A DNA stretch of 64,000 bases from NCBI RefSeq assembly GCF_003001935.1, contig NZ_PVNG01000018.1, positions 1 to 64,000 on the forward strand, in the 5' to 3' direction. Origin of the DNA: Nonomuraea fuscirosea (GTDB taxonomy: Bacteria > Actinomycetota > Actinomycetes > Streptosporangiales > Streptosporangiaceae). Positions 24,988 through 33,405 of the stretch are shown one piece after another. The translations under genes were made by a program, and so were the position numbers. Numbering within the stretch: the first letter of the stretch is position 1; each line of letters opens with the position of its first letter. The notes beneath the pieces were generated by a model, which worked only from the letters and a program-made list of their open reading frames with translations, was not told where the DNA came from and ran no database searches.

Positions 24988-25458
24988 TCAGGGCGTCGGG
25001 TTGTCGCTGGGTGGGTCGATGCGGGTGATGAGGTGCTCGCTCCACTCGCGGATGGTCGCCGCCTGCTCCTGGGTGAGTGAGTCGAAAAAGTAGCGGCGGA
25101 TGTTGCCGGCGTGGCCGCGTACGGCGTCCTGGACGACGCGGCGTCCCTGGGCGGTCAGGCCGATGCGGGTGCGGCGGCCGCTGGGGCCGCCTTCGGTTCG
25201 GGCTACGAAGCCGCGGTTCTCCATGCGGGTGAGCTGGTGTGAGACGCGGCTCTTCTCCCATTCGAGGGAATCGACGAGTTCCCCGACGCGCATCTCCCCG
25301 CCTGATGCCCGCGACAGCGTCACCAGCACGCTGAACTCCGCCTTCGAGATGCCGTGGTCACGTTGCAGGGCGCGGTCGAGTTCGCGGACGAGCAGGCGCT
25401 GCGCGCGCATCCAGGTGTCCCAGAAGTTCCACTCGTCGGGTTCCAGCGTCTCCGGCAT
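24988..25458 (-). CDS. MarR-family transcriptional regulator
   Basis: ATG 25458 gives 156 residues of standard MarR length. The winged helix-turn-helix is visible as KAEFSVLVTLSRASGGEMRV, LVDSLEWEKSRVSHQLTRME and NRGFVARTEGGPSGRRT, flanked by dimerisation helices (DTWMRAQRLLVRELDRAL and …LTQEQAATIREWSEHL). It is divergent from the amidohydrolase gene, with a perfect 18-bp palindrome between them, so it probably represses that gene and itself until a ligand binds. Confidence 0.92.
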   Translation of the reverse strand: MPETLEPDEWNFWDTWMRAQRLLVRELDRALQRDHGISKAEFSVLVTLSRASGGEMRVGELVDSLEWEKSRVSHQLTRMENRGFVARTEGGPSGRRTRIGLTAQGRRVVQDAVRGHAGNIRRYFFDSLTQEQAATIREWSEHLITRIDPPSDNPTP

Positions 25459-25510
25459 GGCGGAATCGTACCTGGTGACGGGCAGTTGACGTGACAACTT
25501 CATCGACCTA

Positions 25511-25528
25511 AAGTTGATGCATCAACTT
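25511..25528. promoter_or_regulatory. Perfect 18-bp palindrome, MarR operator
   Basis: AAGTTGATGCATCAACTT is fully symmetric. It lies 18 bp before the amidohydrolase start and 52 bp before the divergent marR start. An extra half-like 'acaacttcatcg' at 25494-25505 may be a weaker second site. The size and symmetry suit a MarR dimer. Confidence 0.75.
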
Positions 25529-25546
25529 CAGTGGGAAGGAACGCGC

Positions 25547-26860
25547 ATGGCCATGAGGACAGTGGTGCGTGGTGGCATGGTGATCAGTGTGGATCCGGAG
25601 GTGGGGGATCTGCCGCGGGGGGACGTGCTCATCGAGGACGGGCGGATCGCCGCGGTCGGTGCGAGCGTGGACGCGGCCGGCGCCGAGGTCGTGGATGCCA
25701 CGGGCAAGATCGTGATGCCCGGGTTCGTGGACACCCATCGGCACACCTGGCAGACCGCGTTCCGCGGCGTCGGCGCGGATTGGACGTTCGACCAGTACCG
25801 CGTCGCCGTGCACGGCACGCTTCGGCCTCATTACCGGCCTGAGGACGTCTACCTGGGCAACCTGCTCGGGCGGATCGAGGCGCTGAGCTCGGGTGTCACG
25901 ACGCTGCTCGACTGGTTCCACTGCTCCGACCGTCCCGAGAACGCCGACGCCGCGATCCAGGCGCTGCGCGAGGCGCCCGGCCGGTCGGTGTTCTGCTACG
26001 GGGCCATCGGGCCGGACATCGCACCGGAGATCAAGCGCGTACGGGCACAACTGCCGGACGACGGCATGGCGCTGGGTCTGCGCGGGCCGCAACTGAGCAC
26101 CATCGACGAGACCGCCGCCGATGTCGCACTCGCGCGCGAGCTCGGGCTGCGGGTGAGTGTGCATGTGCACGGCGGCACCGGCCGGCCCAGCGGCCGCCGC
26201 CCGGTCGCCGACATGTGTGAACGCGGGCTGCTCGACGACCGTACGACCTTCGTGCACGGCAACGGCCTGTCCGACGAGCAGGTGGCGATGCTGGCCGACG
26301 CGGGCTGTTCGGTGTCGATCAGCCCGGACGTCGAGCTGAAGATGGGCATCGGCTGGCCGGAGACCGGACGCATGCTGGCCGCCGGGATCCGCCCGTCGTT
26401 CTCGATCGACGACTGCCCGTCCGCGGGGGGTGACATGTTCGCCACCATGCGGACGGCCTTGGCCGTGCAGCGTGGCCTGGACATCGGCCACACCCCGGTG
26501 CATGGCGGCTTGACGGCGCGGGACGTCGTCAGTTTCGCCACGGTGGACGGTGCGCGGGCGTGCGGGCTGGACGCGAGGACCGGCAGCATCACCGTCGGCA
26601 AGGACGCCGACCTGATCCTGCTCGACGCCGAGGACCCTTCCGTCTTCCCTGTCGGCAACCCCCTGGGCACGGTCGTCGCCGCCGGTCATCCGGGCCTGGT
26701 GGACAGCGTCTTCGTCGCGGGTGAAGCGGTCAAACGGGACGGGCGGCTGCTCGGCGTCGACCTGCCGGCGCTGCGCGCACGGCTCCTGGAGTCGCGCGAA
26801 CGCATCGCCGCGGCGGCCGGCGTCCCGGTCGACGGATCATGGGTGCCCGAGGCGCGGTGA
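25547..26860 (+). CDS. Amidohydrolase (chlorohydrolase/deaminase-like)
   Basis: The 437-residue enzyme belongs to the AtzA/TrzN/SAH-deaminase group of the amidohydrolase superfamily. Metal ligands are visible in order: FVDTHRHTWQ (HxH), VSVHVHGG, TTFVHGNGLS, and the Asp in SFSIDDCPSAGGD. The N- and C-terminal strands form the usual urease-like beta-sandwich, and the late ITVGKDADLILLDAEDP is typical of the subgroup. Reactions are hydrolytic deamination or dechlorination of a ring compound; the substrate is unknown. The linked MarR and its operator suggest induction by the substrate or a related aromatic compound. ATG 25547 lies 7 bases after GGAAGGA. Confidence 0.9.
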   Translation: MAMRTVVRGGMVISVDPEVGDLPRGDVLIEDGRIAAVGASVDAAGAEVVDATGKIVMPGFVDTHRHTWQTAFRGVGADWTFDQYRVAVHGTLRPHYRPEDVYLGNLLGRIEALSSGVTTLLDWFHCSDRPENADAAIQALREAPGRSVFCYGAIGPDIAPEIKRVRAQLPDDGMALGLRGPQLSTIDETAADVALARELGLRVSVHVHGGTGRPSGRRPVADMCERGLLDDRTTFVHGNGLSDEQVAMLADAGCSVSISPDVELKMGIGWPETGRMLAAGIRPSFSIDDCPSAGGDMFATMRTALAVQRGLDIGHTPVHGGLTARDVVSFATVDGARACGLDARTGSITVGKDADLILLDAEDPSVFPVGNPLGTVVAAGHPGLVDSVFVAGEAVKRDGRLLGVDLPALRARLLESRERIAAAAGVPVDGSWVPEAR

Positions 26861-26950
26861 ACGGCCGGTGCTGCAACCCGTGCGGTGTGCGGTGTCATGC
26901 GCGAGCGCGAGGGAGCGGGTGCGGGTAGCGGGCGACTCTCTCCTCGCAGC

Positions 26951-26990
26951 GGGCCTTGGGCGGGTGGTCTCAGGCCACCCGCCCGGGCCC
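26951..26990. terminator. Strong bidirectional hairpin
   Basis: GGGCGGGTGG (26958-26967) and CCACCCGCCC (26975-26984) form the core stem, extended by GGGCC / GGGCCC-type outer pairs. It lies between the amidohydrolase stop and the convergent secreted-protein stop. Confidence 0.75.
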
Positions 26991-27000
26991 TCAGGACCAC

Positions 27001-27498
27001 TCAGTTGTACGGGTTGTCGTAGGTGAAGGACTTGGTCCGGCTGTTGTACGTCTGGCCTGGATAGAACCAGCCACCCGTCACGTACACAGTGATGTTGGTG
27101 ATGGTAGAGGGGTGGGTGTACTCACCGTCGTGGTGGTACAGCGACAACTGGCACCCGGCCGGAGCGGGCGACGTGCTCGTCTGGCCTGGATAGAACGTGC
27201 TGCTGCCGTTGACGGAGACGTAGAGGTTCGGCTTGGGATAGGCCCCGCTGCCCCAGCACAGCCGGAGCGCGTACCTGAACTTCGTGTTCCCGTCGTCGAA
27301 CGCGACCGTGCCGGTCACCTGGGCGAGCATGAGCGGCGGGCCGGCGTTCGAGGTCACCGTGATGGAAACGGGCTGGTCCGGACCGTAAGTGGCGTGGGCG
27401 GGGGTGACGGGCATCAGGATCGCCGCGAGGGTGGCGATGACGATGGCGACAGAGCCGGCCGCGCGACGTGCTGGCGAACGTGTCAATTCCAACCTCAT
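27001..27498 (-). CDS. Secreted protein of unknown function
   Basis: The 165-residue protein begins with a twin-arginine-free signal peptide (basic RSPARRAAG, then SVAIVIATLAAILMPV, cleavage after THAHA-like 'TPAHA'). The mature part is T/S/Y-rich with two cysteines (RLCWGSG and AGCQLSLY). It carries two similar stretches, SSTFYPGQTSTS and GGWFYPGQTYNS, an internal repeat pointing to a beta-sandwich. No domain is recognised. It is monocistronic. Confidence 0.7.
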   Translation of the reverse strand: MRLELTRSPARRAAGSVAIVIATLAAILMPVTPAHATYGPDQPVSITVTSNAGPPLMLAQVTGTVAFDDGNTKFRYALRLCWGSGAYPKPNLYVSVNGSSTFYPGQTSTSPAPAGCQLSLYHHDGEYTHPSTITNITVYVTGGWFYPGQTYNSRTKSFTYDNPYN

Positions 27499-27743
27499 CT
27501 CTTCAATGATGTCGGTGGAGCCCGCCCGGAGAGTACGGTCGAGGGCCCAGGCCGTCCAGAGAAGCGGTCGGGGGCGGCTGATTCGGCCCGGCGTTAAGGG
27601 CTGCGAAGGAACCAGGGGCAGCGGGGCGAGGTCTGCTCACCAGGCCGGGGGCCGGACCCGCGGAGCCATATTGCCGACGCGAATGTTGAAAGTTTCATCG
27701 TCGCGCGCGCCCGGCGGACGTGGGCTGAGGGCAGACTTCGAGG

Positions 27744-28029
27744 ATGGTGAAGATCCTGATCACGGGGATGTCGGGCACCGGCAAGTCCACGGCGTCGGAG
27801 ATGCTGGCCACCAGGGGGCATCGCGCCGTCGATACGGACACCGACCGGTGGAGCCGCTGGGAGACCCTGCCCGACGGGACGGCCGACTGGGTGTGGCAGG
27901 AGCCGGCCATCAGCGAGCTGCTCACCGAACACCGTGGAGGCGGCGACGTGCACGGTGGAGATCGACACGTCCGTACCGATCGACGAGGTCGTCCGGCGGC
28001 TTGAGGGGCTGGCGGGGGTGGTGTCGTGA
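27744..28029 (+). pseudogene. AAA-type small kinase with internal deletion and frameshift
   Basis: The start encodes VKILITGMSGTGKSTASEML, a P-loop with the Walker A motif of small nucleotide or shikimate-type kinases, and WVWQEPAISELL about 45 residues later. Then the frame changes and only a C-terminal end remains (CTVEIDTSVPIDEVVRRLEG LAG in another frame). The usual length of such ATP-binding proteins is about 180 residues; here roughly 95 codons are left. The lid and nucleotide-binding middle are missing, so it is inactive. Confidence 0.7.
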
Positions 28030-28112
28030 CGAGCAGGCAGGTCGTCAGTACGGCAGCACGGCGGGCTCCGTCGTAGGCTGCCAGCACGGGACGGAACGGC
28101 AAGGAGGCTGAC

Positions 28113-28811
28113 GTGGCTCAGACGACGGTGGCCAAGACGGCGCCCCAGACGACGGTGGCCGAGGTCATGGCCGAGCTGGCCGGGCTCGAAGACGCTCAGG
28201 CGCGTGAGGTGAACGAGCGGCACGGCGACGATCACGGCGTCAACCTCGGCAAGCTCCGCGCCGTCGCCAAGCGCCTGAAGACGCAGCACGAGCTCGCCTG
28301 CCGCCTCTGGGAGACGGACGACACCGCGGCCAGGCTGCTGGCGCTGCTCATCTGCCGCCCGAAGGCGTTCTCGCTGGCCGAGCTGGACGCCATGATCCGT
28401 GAGACGCGCGCGCCCAAGGTGCACGACTGGCTGGTCAACTACGTGGTGAAGAAGAGCCCGCACGCCGAGGAGCTGCGGGTGGCCTGGTTCGCCGATCCCG
28501 ATCCGGTGGTGGCGAGTGCCGGCTGGGCGCTGACCATCGAGCGGGTGGCCAAGAAGCCCGAGGGCCTCGACCTGCCCGCGCTGCTCGACGTCATCGAGGC
28601 GGAGATGCGGGACGCCCCGGATCGCCTGCAGTGGGCGATGAACCACTGTCTGGCCCAGATCGGCATCGACCACGCCCAGCACCGCGCCCGTGCCCTCGAC
28701 ATCGGCGAGCGCCTGGAGGTGCTCAAGGACTATCCGACGTCCCCGGGATGCACGTCTCCGTTCGCGCCGACCTGGATCAACGAGATCGTCCGCAGGCAGC
28801 AGGCCGGGTGA
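28113..28811 (+). CDS. DNA alkylation repair protein (AlkD-like HEAT repeats)
   Basis: From GTG 28113 the 232-residue protein has the helical-repeat pattern of the AlkD family: GVNLGKLRAVAKRLKTQHEL, LACRLWETDDTAARLLALLI, KVHDWLVNYVVKKSPHAEEL and VVASAGWALTIERVAKKPEG. Family members flip out or expose alkylated bases in a glycosylase reaction, although many actinomycete relatives are uncharacterised. It is monocistronic, ending 12 bp from the convergent P450 gene. Confidence 0.85.
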   Translation: MAQTTVAKTAPQTTVAEVMAELAGLEDAQAREVNERHGDDHGVNLGKLRAVAKRLKTQHELACRLWETDDTAARLLALLICRPKAFSLAELDAMIRETRAPKVHDWLVNYVVKKSPHAEELRVAWFADPDPVVASAGWALTIERVAKKPEGLDLPALLDVIEAEMRDAPDRLQWAMNHCLAQIGIDHAQHRARALDIGERLEVLKDYPTSPGCTSPFAPTWINEIVRRQQAG

Positions 28812-28823
28812 AAGGCCGCGAGA

Positions 28824-30032
28824 TCAGGCGTCCCAGGTGACGGGGAGGCTCTTGAGCCCGTAGATGTCGGCGGTCTCCGGGCGTACGGCGACCTCTTCCG
28901 CGGGTACGGCCAGCCGCAGGCCGGGGAAGCGGTTGAGCAGCGCGGGGAAGGCGACCCGCAGCTCGACGCGGGCCAGCTGCTGGCCCAGGCACTGGTGGAT
29001 GCCGTGGCCGAAGGCCAGGTGGCCGCCGTCCCGCCGGCCGAGGTCGAGCACGTGCGGGTCGGTGAAGCGCTCGGGGTCACGGTTGGCGGTGTTGTACGAC
29101 AGGATGAGCGTCGTACCGGCCTTGACGCTCTGCCCGCCCAGCTCGACGTCCTCCAGCGTCACCCTGGTGAACGTCTTGGCCACGCTCAGATAGCGCAGCA
29201 GCTCCTCCACCGCCGGTTCGGTCAGCGCGGGATCGGCGCGCAGCGCGGCCAGCTGCTCCGGGTTGCGCAGCAGCGCGAAGGTGCCCAGGGCCAGCATGTT
29301 CGCGGTGGTGTCGAATCCGGCCGACAGCAGGATCAGCGCCATCCCGCGCAGCTCCTCGTCGGTGAGGTCGCTGTCGAGCAGGTCGCTGAGCACGTCGTCG
29401 GTGGGGTTGGCGCGCTTGGCGGCGACCAGCTCGGCGAGGTACTGCTGAGTGGCGAGGTAGGCCGCGTACAGCTCCTCGTCGGTCGCCTCCCCGCCGAGGA
29501 ACATGTCGATGTTCTCCTGGAAGGAGCCTCTGTCCTCGTACGGAACTCCGAGCAGCTCGCAGATGACGACCGCGGGGATGGGCTTGGCGAACGCGGTGAC
29601 CAGGTCCGCCGGCGGCCCGGCCTGCTCCATCGCGTCCAGGTGCGCGGCGGTGATCTGCTCCACGCGCTCGGTGAGCAGCCGCATCCGCCGTACGGTGAAC
29701 TTGCCCACCAGCGGCTTGCGGTAGCGGCTGTGCCGGGGCTCGTCCATCAGCAGGAACTCGCCGGGCGGCGCCGGGGGGACCTCGATGTCGCCGTAGTCGA
29801 TCAGCGGGTGGTGGCGCATGAGCTCCTTGCGCGAGCTGAACCTGGGGTCGGCCAGCACCGATCGGACCAGGTCGTAGCCGGTGACCAGCCAGCCCTCGTG
29901 TCCGCCGGGGAAGAGGTAACGGCTGATCGGGCCGTGCTCGCGGGCCTGGAGCAGTTCCTTGGGCGGGTCGAAGGGGCAGCCGGGCGGACGCGCGGTCGGC
30001 AGTGCCGGCGCGGTGTGGACGGTTTCGCTCAT
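28824..30032 (-). CDS. Cytochrome P450
   Basis: The 402-residue soluble bacterial P450 (CYP105/107-like) has the I-helix LLSAGFDTTANMLALGTF with the acid-alcohol pair replaced by D-T-T. The ExxR motif is in AVEELLRYLS…, and the heme loop LAFGHGIHQCLGQQLA has the axial Cys near residue 348. ATG 30032 is chosen since it begins the conserved N-terminus (…ARPPGCPFDPP). It needs a ferredoxin and reductase from elsewhere; none is adjacent. The divergent regulator at 30216 probably controls it. The substrate is unknown and no biosynthetic core gene lies nearby. Confidence 0.93.
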   Translation of the reverse strand: MSETVHTAPALPTARPPGCPFDPPKELLQAREHGPISRYLFPGGHEGWLVTGYDLVRSVLADPRFSSRKELMRHHPLIDYGDIEVPPAPPGEFLLMDEPRHSRYRKPLVGKFTVRRMRLLTERVEQITAAHLDAMEQAGPPADLVTAFAKPIPAVVICELLGVPYEDRGSFQENIDMFLGGEATDEELYAAYLATQQYLAELVAAKRANPTDDVLSDLLDSDLTDEELRGMALILLSAGFDTTANMLALGTFALLRNPEQLAALRADPALTEPAVEELLRYLSVAKTFTRVTLEDVELGGQSVKAGTTLILSYNTANRDPERFTDPHVLDLGRRDGGHLAFGHGIHQCLGQQLARVELRVAFPALLNRFPGLRLAVPAEEVAVRPETADIYGLKSLPVTWDA

Positions 30033-30077
30033 GCCTGGTCCTGCTTTCGCGATAGTACGTGTTCGGCTCAGCATGAA

Positions 30078-30190
30078 AGCTACGTTGCATTCGGAACAAC
30101 GTCAATCGACCAAAGGCTGTTTGCCCAGCTAAAAGCCGATAAATCGGTGCAATGACGCTGTGCGCGAACGCAATGTAGCGTTGCAATGAC
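30078..30190. promoter_or_regulatory. Divergent promoter region with repeated TGCAATG elements
   Basis: TTGCATT occurs at about 30085-30091 on the plus strand, and GCAATG occurs at about 30149, 30170 and 30183, the latter as 'tgcaatgac' twice. 'Gttgca' elements overlap them. This cluster between the P450 gene and its divergent HTH_38-MarR gene is the likely operator set. Confidence 0.5.
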
Positions 30191-30215
30191 TGCTGGCGAA
30201 GGCAATACTGGCGGC

Positions 30216-30890
30216 ATGCCAGGAGGACGGTTGACCCAGCGCGAACGCCAGCACATCGCGGCCGGCCTGACCGGCGGGCTCTCCTACGCCGAGATCGCCC
30301 GGCGGCTCGCCCGGCCGACGTCCACGGTCAGCCGGGAGGTCGCACGCAACGGCGGCCCCGGCGGCTACCGGCCCCAGCAGGCACATCAGGCGACGGTCCG
30401 GCGAGCCCGGCGGGGCACGCCGGCGCCTCCGCGCGGGGACGGATCGCCGGGCAGCGCGTTGGAGGCGGAGATCCTGGACCTGGCGGTCAGGACGGGGCTG
30501 CCGAAACTGACCGCACGCGTCCACCTCGACCTGCTGCTGGCCGAGGACGGCAGACGCACCGCGGCCGAGCTGACCAGCAGGCTCAAGGTCAGCCCCGCGT
30601 CCGTGTCGGTGGCCGTCAACTACCTGGTCGAGCAGGGGTACGTCCGGCGCGAGCGCGACCCGCGGCGGCGCCGCGACATCTACGTGGTCGACGACGAGGC
30701 CTGGTACCGGTCGGTGGTGATCGGCGCCCGGCAGACCCTGGAGACGGTACGGGCCGCGCTGGCGGCGAAGGAGACGTTCGGCCCCGACAGCGCCGTGGGG
30801 CGGCGGCTGACGAAGGGCGGGCTGTTCCTGGAACGGGTCTGCCTCGACATGCTGGAGTCGGCCGAGCGCTCACGGCACCTCCTGGCGTGA
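30216..30890 (+). CDS. GbsR/MarR-like regulator with N-terminal HTH_38 domain
   Basis: The 224-residue protein joins two DNA-binding modules. Residues about 5-45 (LTQRERQHIAAGLTGGLSYA, EIARRLARPTSTVSREVARN) are an HTH_38 domain of the kind that starts IS30 transposases. Residues about 85-160 (DLLLAEDGRRTAAELTSRLK, VSPASVSVAVNYLVEQGYVR, RRRRDIYVVDDEAWY) are a GbsR/MarR winged helix. A C-terminal helical part follows. ATG 30216 is preferred over 30186 because the latter overlaps the repeated promoter elements. It is divergent from the P450 gene, its likely target. Confidence 0.8.
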   Translation: MPGGRLTQRERQHIAAGLTGGLSYAEIARRLARPTSTVSREVARNGGPGGYRPQQAHQATVRRARRGTPAPPRGDGSPGSALEAEILDLAVRTGLPKLTARVHLDLLLAEDGRRTAAELTSRLKVSPASVSVAVNYLVEQGYVRRERDPRRRRDIYVVDDEAWYRSVVIGARQTLETVRAALAAKETFGPDSAVGRRLTKGGLFLERVCLDMLESAERSRHLLA

Positions 30891-30971
30891 GGTTCCGCTC
30901 CTGCAACGATTCGGTCGTCCGGCGAGCCTGACCGGGGTCACCGATGGTGCGGCCACGGCCGCTGACTCTGA

Positions 30972-32036
30972 CTAAGAGGACGGCGCGGGTTCGCCCGTTC
31001 GGGTGCCGGCGTAATAGGCGGCGACCGCGGCGAACGCCTCCTTGGGCTCCCAGGGCATGCCGGGATAGGTGACGCCGGTGCGTCCCGGTTCGAGGACCTT
31101 GACGATCCCGATGCTGGCCAGGTCGAGGTCGTCGCGGGGGTCGCCGTCGGGGCGGTGCGGGTAGGTGTAGAGGGCGAAGAGGTAGAGGAAGGCGCTGTCG
31201 ACCCCCTCGCCGTCGAAGATGTCGAGCAGTTCGACCAGGTACGCGGCCTGCCCGGCCTCGTCGCGCTCGTACACGCCGTCGATGCGGGTGACGCCGGTGG
31301 CCTCGTCGTGGCGGGTGATCTCCATGCTGCGCGGGGCGACGTCGGGGGCCCCGCGCCAGGTCGCGCAGGCGAAGCCGGTGATCGCGACGGGCTTGTCCTG
31401 CGCGGTGACGATGTCGCGTACGCCGCTGCGGAACCGGTCGGCGACCTCGGCGGAGCGGATGAGTTCGAGCGTGACGAAGTCGAACAGGTCCCAGTCGACC
31501 TGCTCGAACTGGATGGCGGCGTACGTCACCTTCCCGTGGAAGCGCTCACGTACGGAAGGCACGACCTCGCGGAAGAAGGCGTTGAGCCGGGTGCTGACGG
31601 CGGCGAGCCGTTCCGGCCTGCGGTCCGGGTCGGCCAGCAGATGGCCGAGCCGCTCGGCGATGGTGTCGCCGTCGATGAACCCCCGGTTCATGATGCTCAG
31701 CTCGACGCCGGCCACGAACACGACCTCCGCCCCTTCGGCCCTGAGCCGCTCGGCCCGCTCCGCGCAGTCGTCGAACAGCGTGCGGATCTCGCCGGGCGTC
31801 AGCTCCAGCGAGTACGGCGAGAACCAGACCTCCAGCCCGAGCCGGGCGGCGTGGCGCGCGGCGATCTCCAGCCGGTCGGGGTCGCCGCCGACGATGTGGA
31901 CCGCGTCGCAGTGCAGGTCGTCGCGGATGATGGTCAGCTCCCGCAGGACCGTCTCGGGGTCGAAGGGCTCGCGGGAGCTGGGCTGACCGGGAGCGCTGAT
32001 GAAGCCGGTGTCGTAGGCGATGCCCTTGGCTCGCAT
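30972..32036 (-). CDS. Glycosyl-hydrolase-like TIM-barrel protein, unknown function
   Basis: The 354-residue protein resembles a family of actinomycete hypothetical proteins with a (beta/alpha)8 glycosidase-like fold, some annotated loosely as abortive infection proteins. Strand-helix units are visible: DDLHCDAVHIVGGDPDRLEI, GLEVWFSPYSLELTPGEI, EVVFVAGVELSIMNRGF, KVTYAAIQFEQVDWDLFDFV, KPVAITGFACATW and GVDSAFLYLFALYTYPH. An acidic residue at strand 4 (VAGVEL) could be catalytic. In most glycosidases of this clan a second glutamate sits near strand 7, where FACAT here lacks it. It is divergent from a TetR gene, with a 30-bp palindrome between them. Confidence 0.7.
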   Translation of the reverse strand: MRAKGIAYDTGFISAPGQPSSREPFDPETVLRELTIIRDDLHCDAVHIVGGDPDRLEIAARHAARLGLEVWFSPYSLELTPGEIRTLFDDCAERAERLRAEGAEVVFVAGVELSIMNRGFIDGDTIAERLGHLLADPDRRPERLAAVSTRLNAFFREVVPSVRERFHGKVTYAAIQFEQVDWDLFDFVTLELIRSAEVADRFRSGVRDIVTAQDKPVAITGFACATWRGAPDVAPRSMEITRHDEATGVTRIDGVYERDEAGQAAYLVELLDIFDGEGVDSAFLYLFALYTYPHRPDGDPRDDLDLASIGIVKVLEPGRTGVTYPGMPWEPKEAFAAVAAYYAGTRTGEPAPSS

Positions 32037-32088
32037 GGGGGATCAGGTCCTTTCGTAGGAGACGAGGGCTCGACCGTACCGCTAAAAC

Positions 32089-32118
32089 ATGCGTACGCGC
32101 AAAATTGCGTGTGCGCAT
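32089..32118. promoter_or_regulatory. 30-bp near-perfect palindrome, TetR operator
   Basis: ATGCGTACGCGCAA is followed by AA and then TTGCGTGTGCGCAT, which matches the left arm in 12 of 14 positions. It lies between the divergent TIM-barrel gene and the TetR gene. The size suits one or two TetR dimers controlling both directions. Confidence 0.75.
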
Positions 32119-32155
32119 ATTGCGCGGAGGTAGGCGATCCTGGAAGGGTGGTGGG

Positions 32156-32818
32156 GTGAGTACACGCCGTCCGGGCCTGCGGGAGCGGAAGAAACAGGCC
32201 ACAAGGGAGGCGCTCCGGGTCGCCGCCCTGCGGCTCGCGCTGGAGCAGGGGCCGGAGAACGTCCGCGTCGACGACATCGCCGAGGCCGCGGGGGTGTCCC
32301 CGAGGACGTACAACAACTACTTCTCCAGCCGCGAGCAGGCGATCGTCGCGGCGGTCACCGCGGACAGGGAGTCACGCATCGCCGCGGCCGTGACCGCCCG
32401 TCCGGCCGGCGTCCGCCTGTCCGACGCCGTGATCGACGCCGTCGTCGAGCAGTTCACGGATCCGGGCGACGAGGCGCGTGACGCGCTGCTGATGATCACG
32501 GCCAGCCCGGCCCTGCGCGAGACCTACGCCGCGACCGCGGGCTCGCTGGCCGGGCCGCTCGCGGAGGCGCTGGTCGAGCGTACGGGCGGCATGGACCGGC
32601 TCGCCGCCGAGGTGCTGGCCGCCTGCGTCGGCACGGCGGCCAAGCTCGCGCTCCAGTCCTGGCTGTCGTCGGCGGGCGCGTCGGCGGGCGGGCTGGTGGT
32701 GTTGTCCGGCTCGCTGCCCGACCTGATGCGGGCGGCCTTGTCACCGCTCGCCCCGGCGCTCGACGCCGCCGCCCCTGCGAGTCCGGTCCTCGAACAGAGC
32801 GGTGATGACCAGAGATGA
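32156..32818 (+). CDS. TetR-family transcriptional regulator
   Basis: From GTG 32156 the 220-residue protein has a TetR N-terminus with RKKQATREALRVAALRLALE, VDDIAEAAGVSPRTYNNYFS and SREQAIVAAV. The rest is a helical ligand-binding domain (…SPALRETYAATAGSLAGPL…). A GGAAGG precedes the start. The stop overlaps the lipoprotein start (ATGA), so regulator, lipoprotein and TAXI protein form one transcript. Its operator is probably 32089-32118. Confidence 0.92.
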   Translation: MSTRRPGLRERKKQATREALRVAALRLALEQGPENVRVDDIAEAAGVSPRTYNNYFSSREQAIVAAVTADRESRIAAAVTARPAGVRLSDAVIDAVVEQFTDPGDEARDALLMITASPALRETYAATAGSLAGPLAEALVERTGGMDRLAAEVLAACVGTAAKLALQSWLSSAGASAGGLVVLSGSLPDLMRAALSPLAPALDAAAPASPVLEQSGDDQR

Positions 32819-33405
32819 ACAAGATCGGTCCGCTGGTGCTCGCCGGGGTGTTCCTGCTGGTGGCGGCGTGTGGGGGTCAAGAGCCTGTGCGCGTACGGGC
32901 GACGCCCGCGCCGACCACGCCCGCGCCGGCCACCTCCGCGCCGCCTGCCACTGTGGGGCTGCGCAAGAGTGACATCCGCTGGAACGGCGAAGGGGATCCG
33001 TACAACGCCATGGCCGAGCTGGCCGACGGGCGGCGGGTGGCCATGCACTATCGGCGCGGCAAAGGGCTGTTCGAGCAGCACTCCAGCGGCCCGACCGGCA
33101 CCTGGACGCGACCGCGCCTCATCTACGGCACGAAGACCGAGGCGTGTCAGGGCATCGAGCTCCGGGCCTTCGGAAAGACCGTCGCGGCCATCGCGGACTT
33201 CGGCCATTACTGCTCGGACGGCGAGCCACCGATGGAGTCCATCGCCGCCGTGGGCGTGGGGGACCTGCGTACGTGGGCGCACCACCTGACGCGGAGCTTC
33301 GACGGCTGGGAGCGGATCTCGGCGGGCGACGGCGGAAATCAGATCACCTTCAGGCGCGGATCGTCCGTGTTGCGGTGGAGCAGGACCGGCGGGTTCACGA
33401 AGTGA
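32815..33405 (+). CDS. Lipoprotein of unknown function
   Basis: The 196-residue protein has a lipoprotein signal peptide with lipobox LVAAC (Cys19), then a P/A/T-rich linker (ATPAPTTPAPATSAPPATVG) and a C-terminal domain of about 150 residues with two cysteines (TEACQGIEL and GHYCSDG). No family name is recognised. Four-base overlaps with both neighbours (tetR before, TAXI gene after) tie it to that operon, so it may act with the TAXI protein at the outer membrane face. Confidence 0.75.
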   Translation: MNKIGPLVLAGVFLLVAACGGQEPVRVRATPAPTTPAPATSAPPATVGLRKSDIRWNGEGDPYNAMAELADGRRVAMHYRRGKGLFEQHSSGPTGTWTRPRLIYGTKTEACQGIELRAFGKTVAAIADFGHYCSDGEPPMESIAAVGVGDLRTWAHHLTRSFDGWERISAGDGGNQITFRRGSSVLRWSRTGGFTK

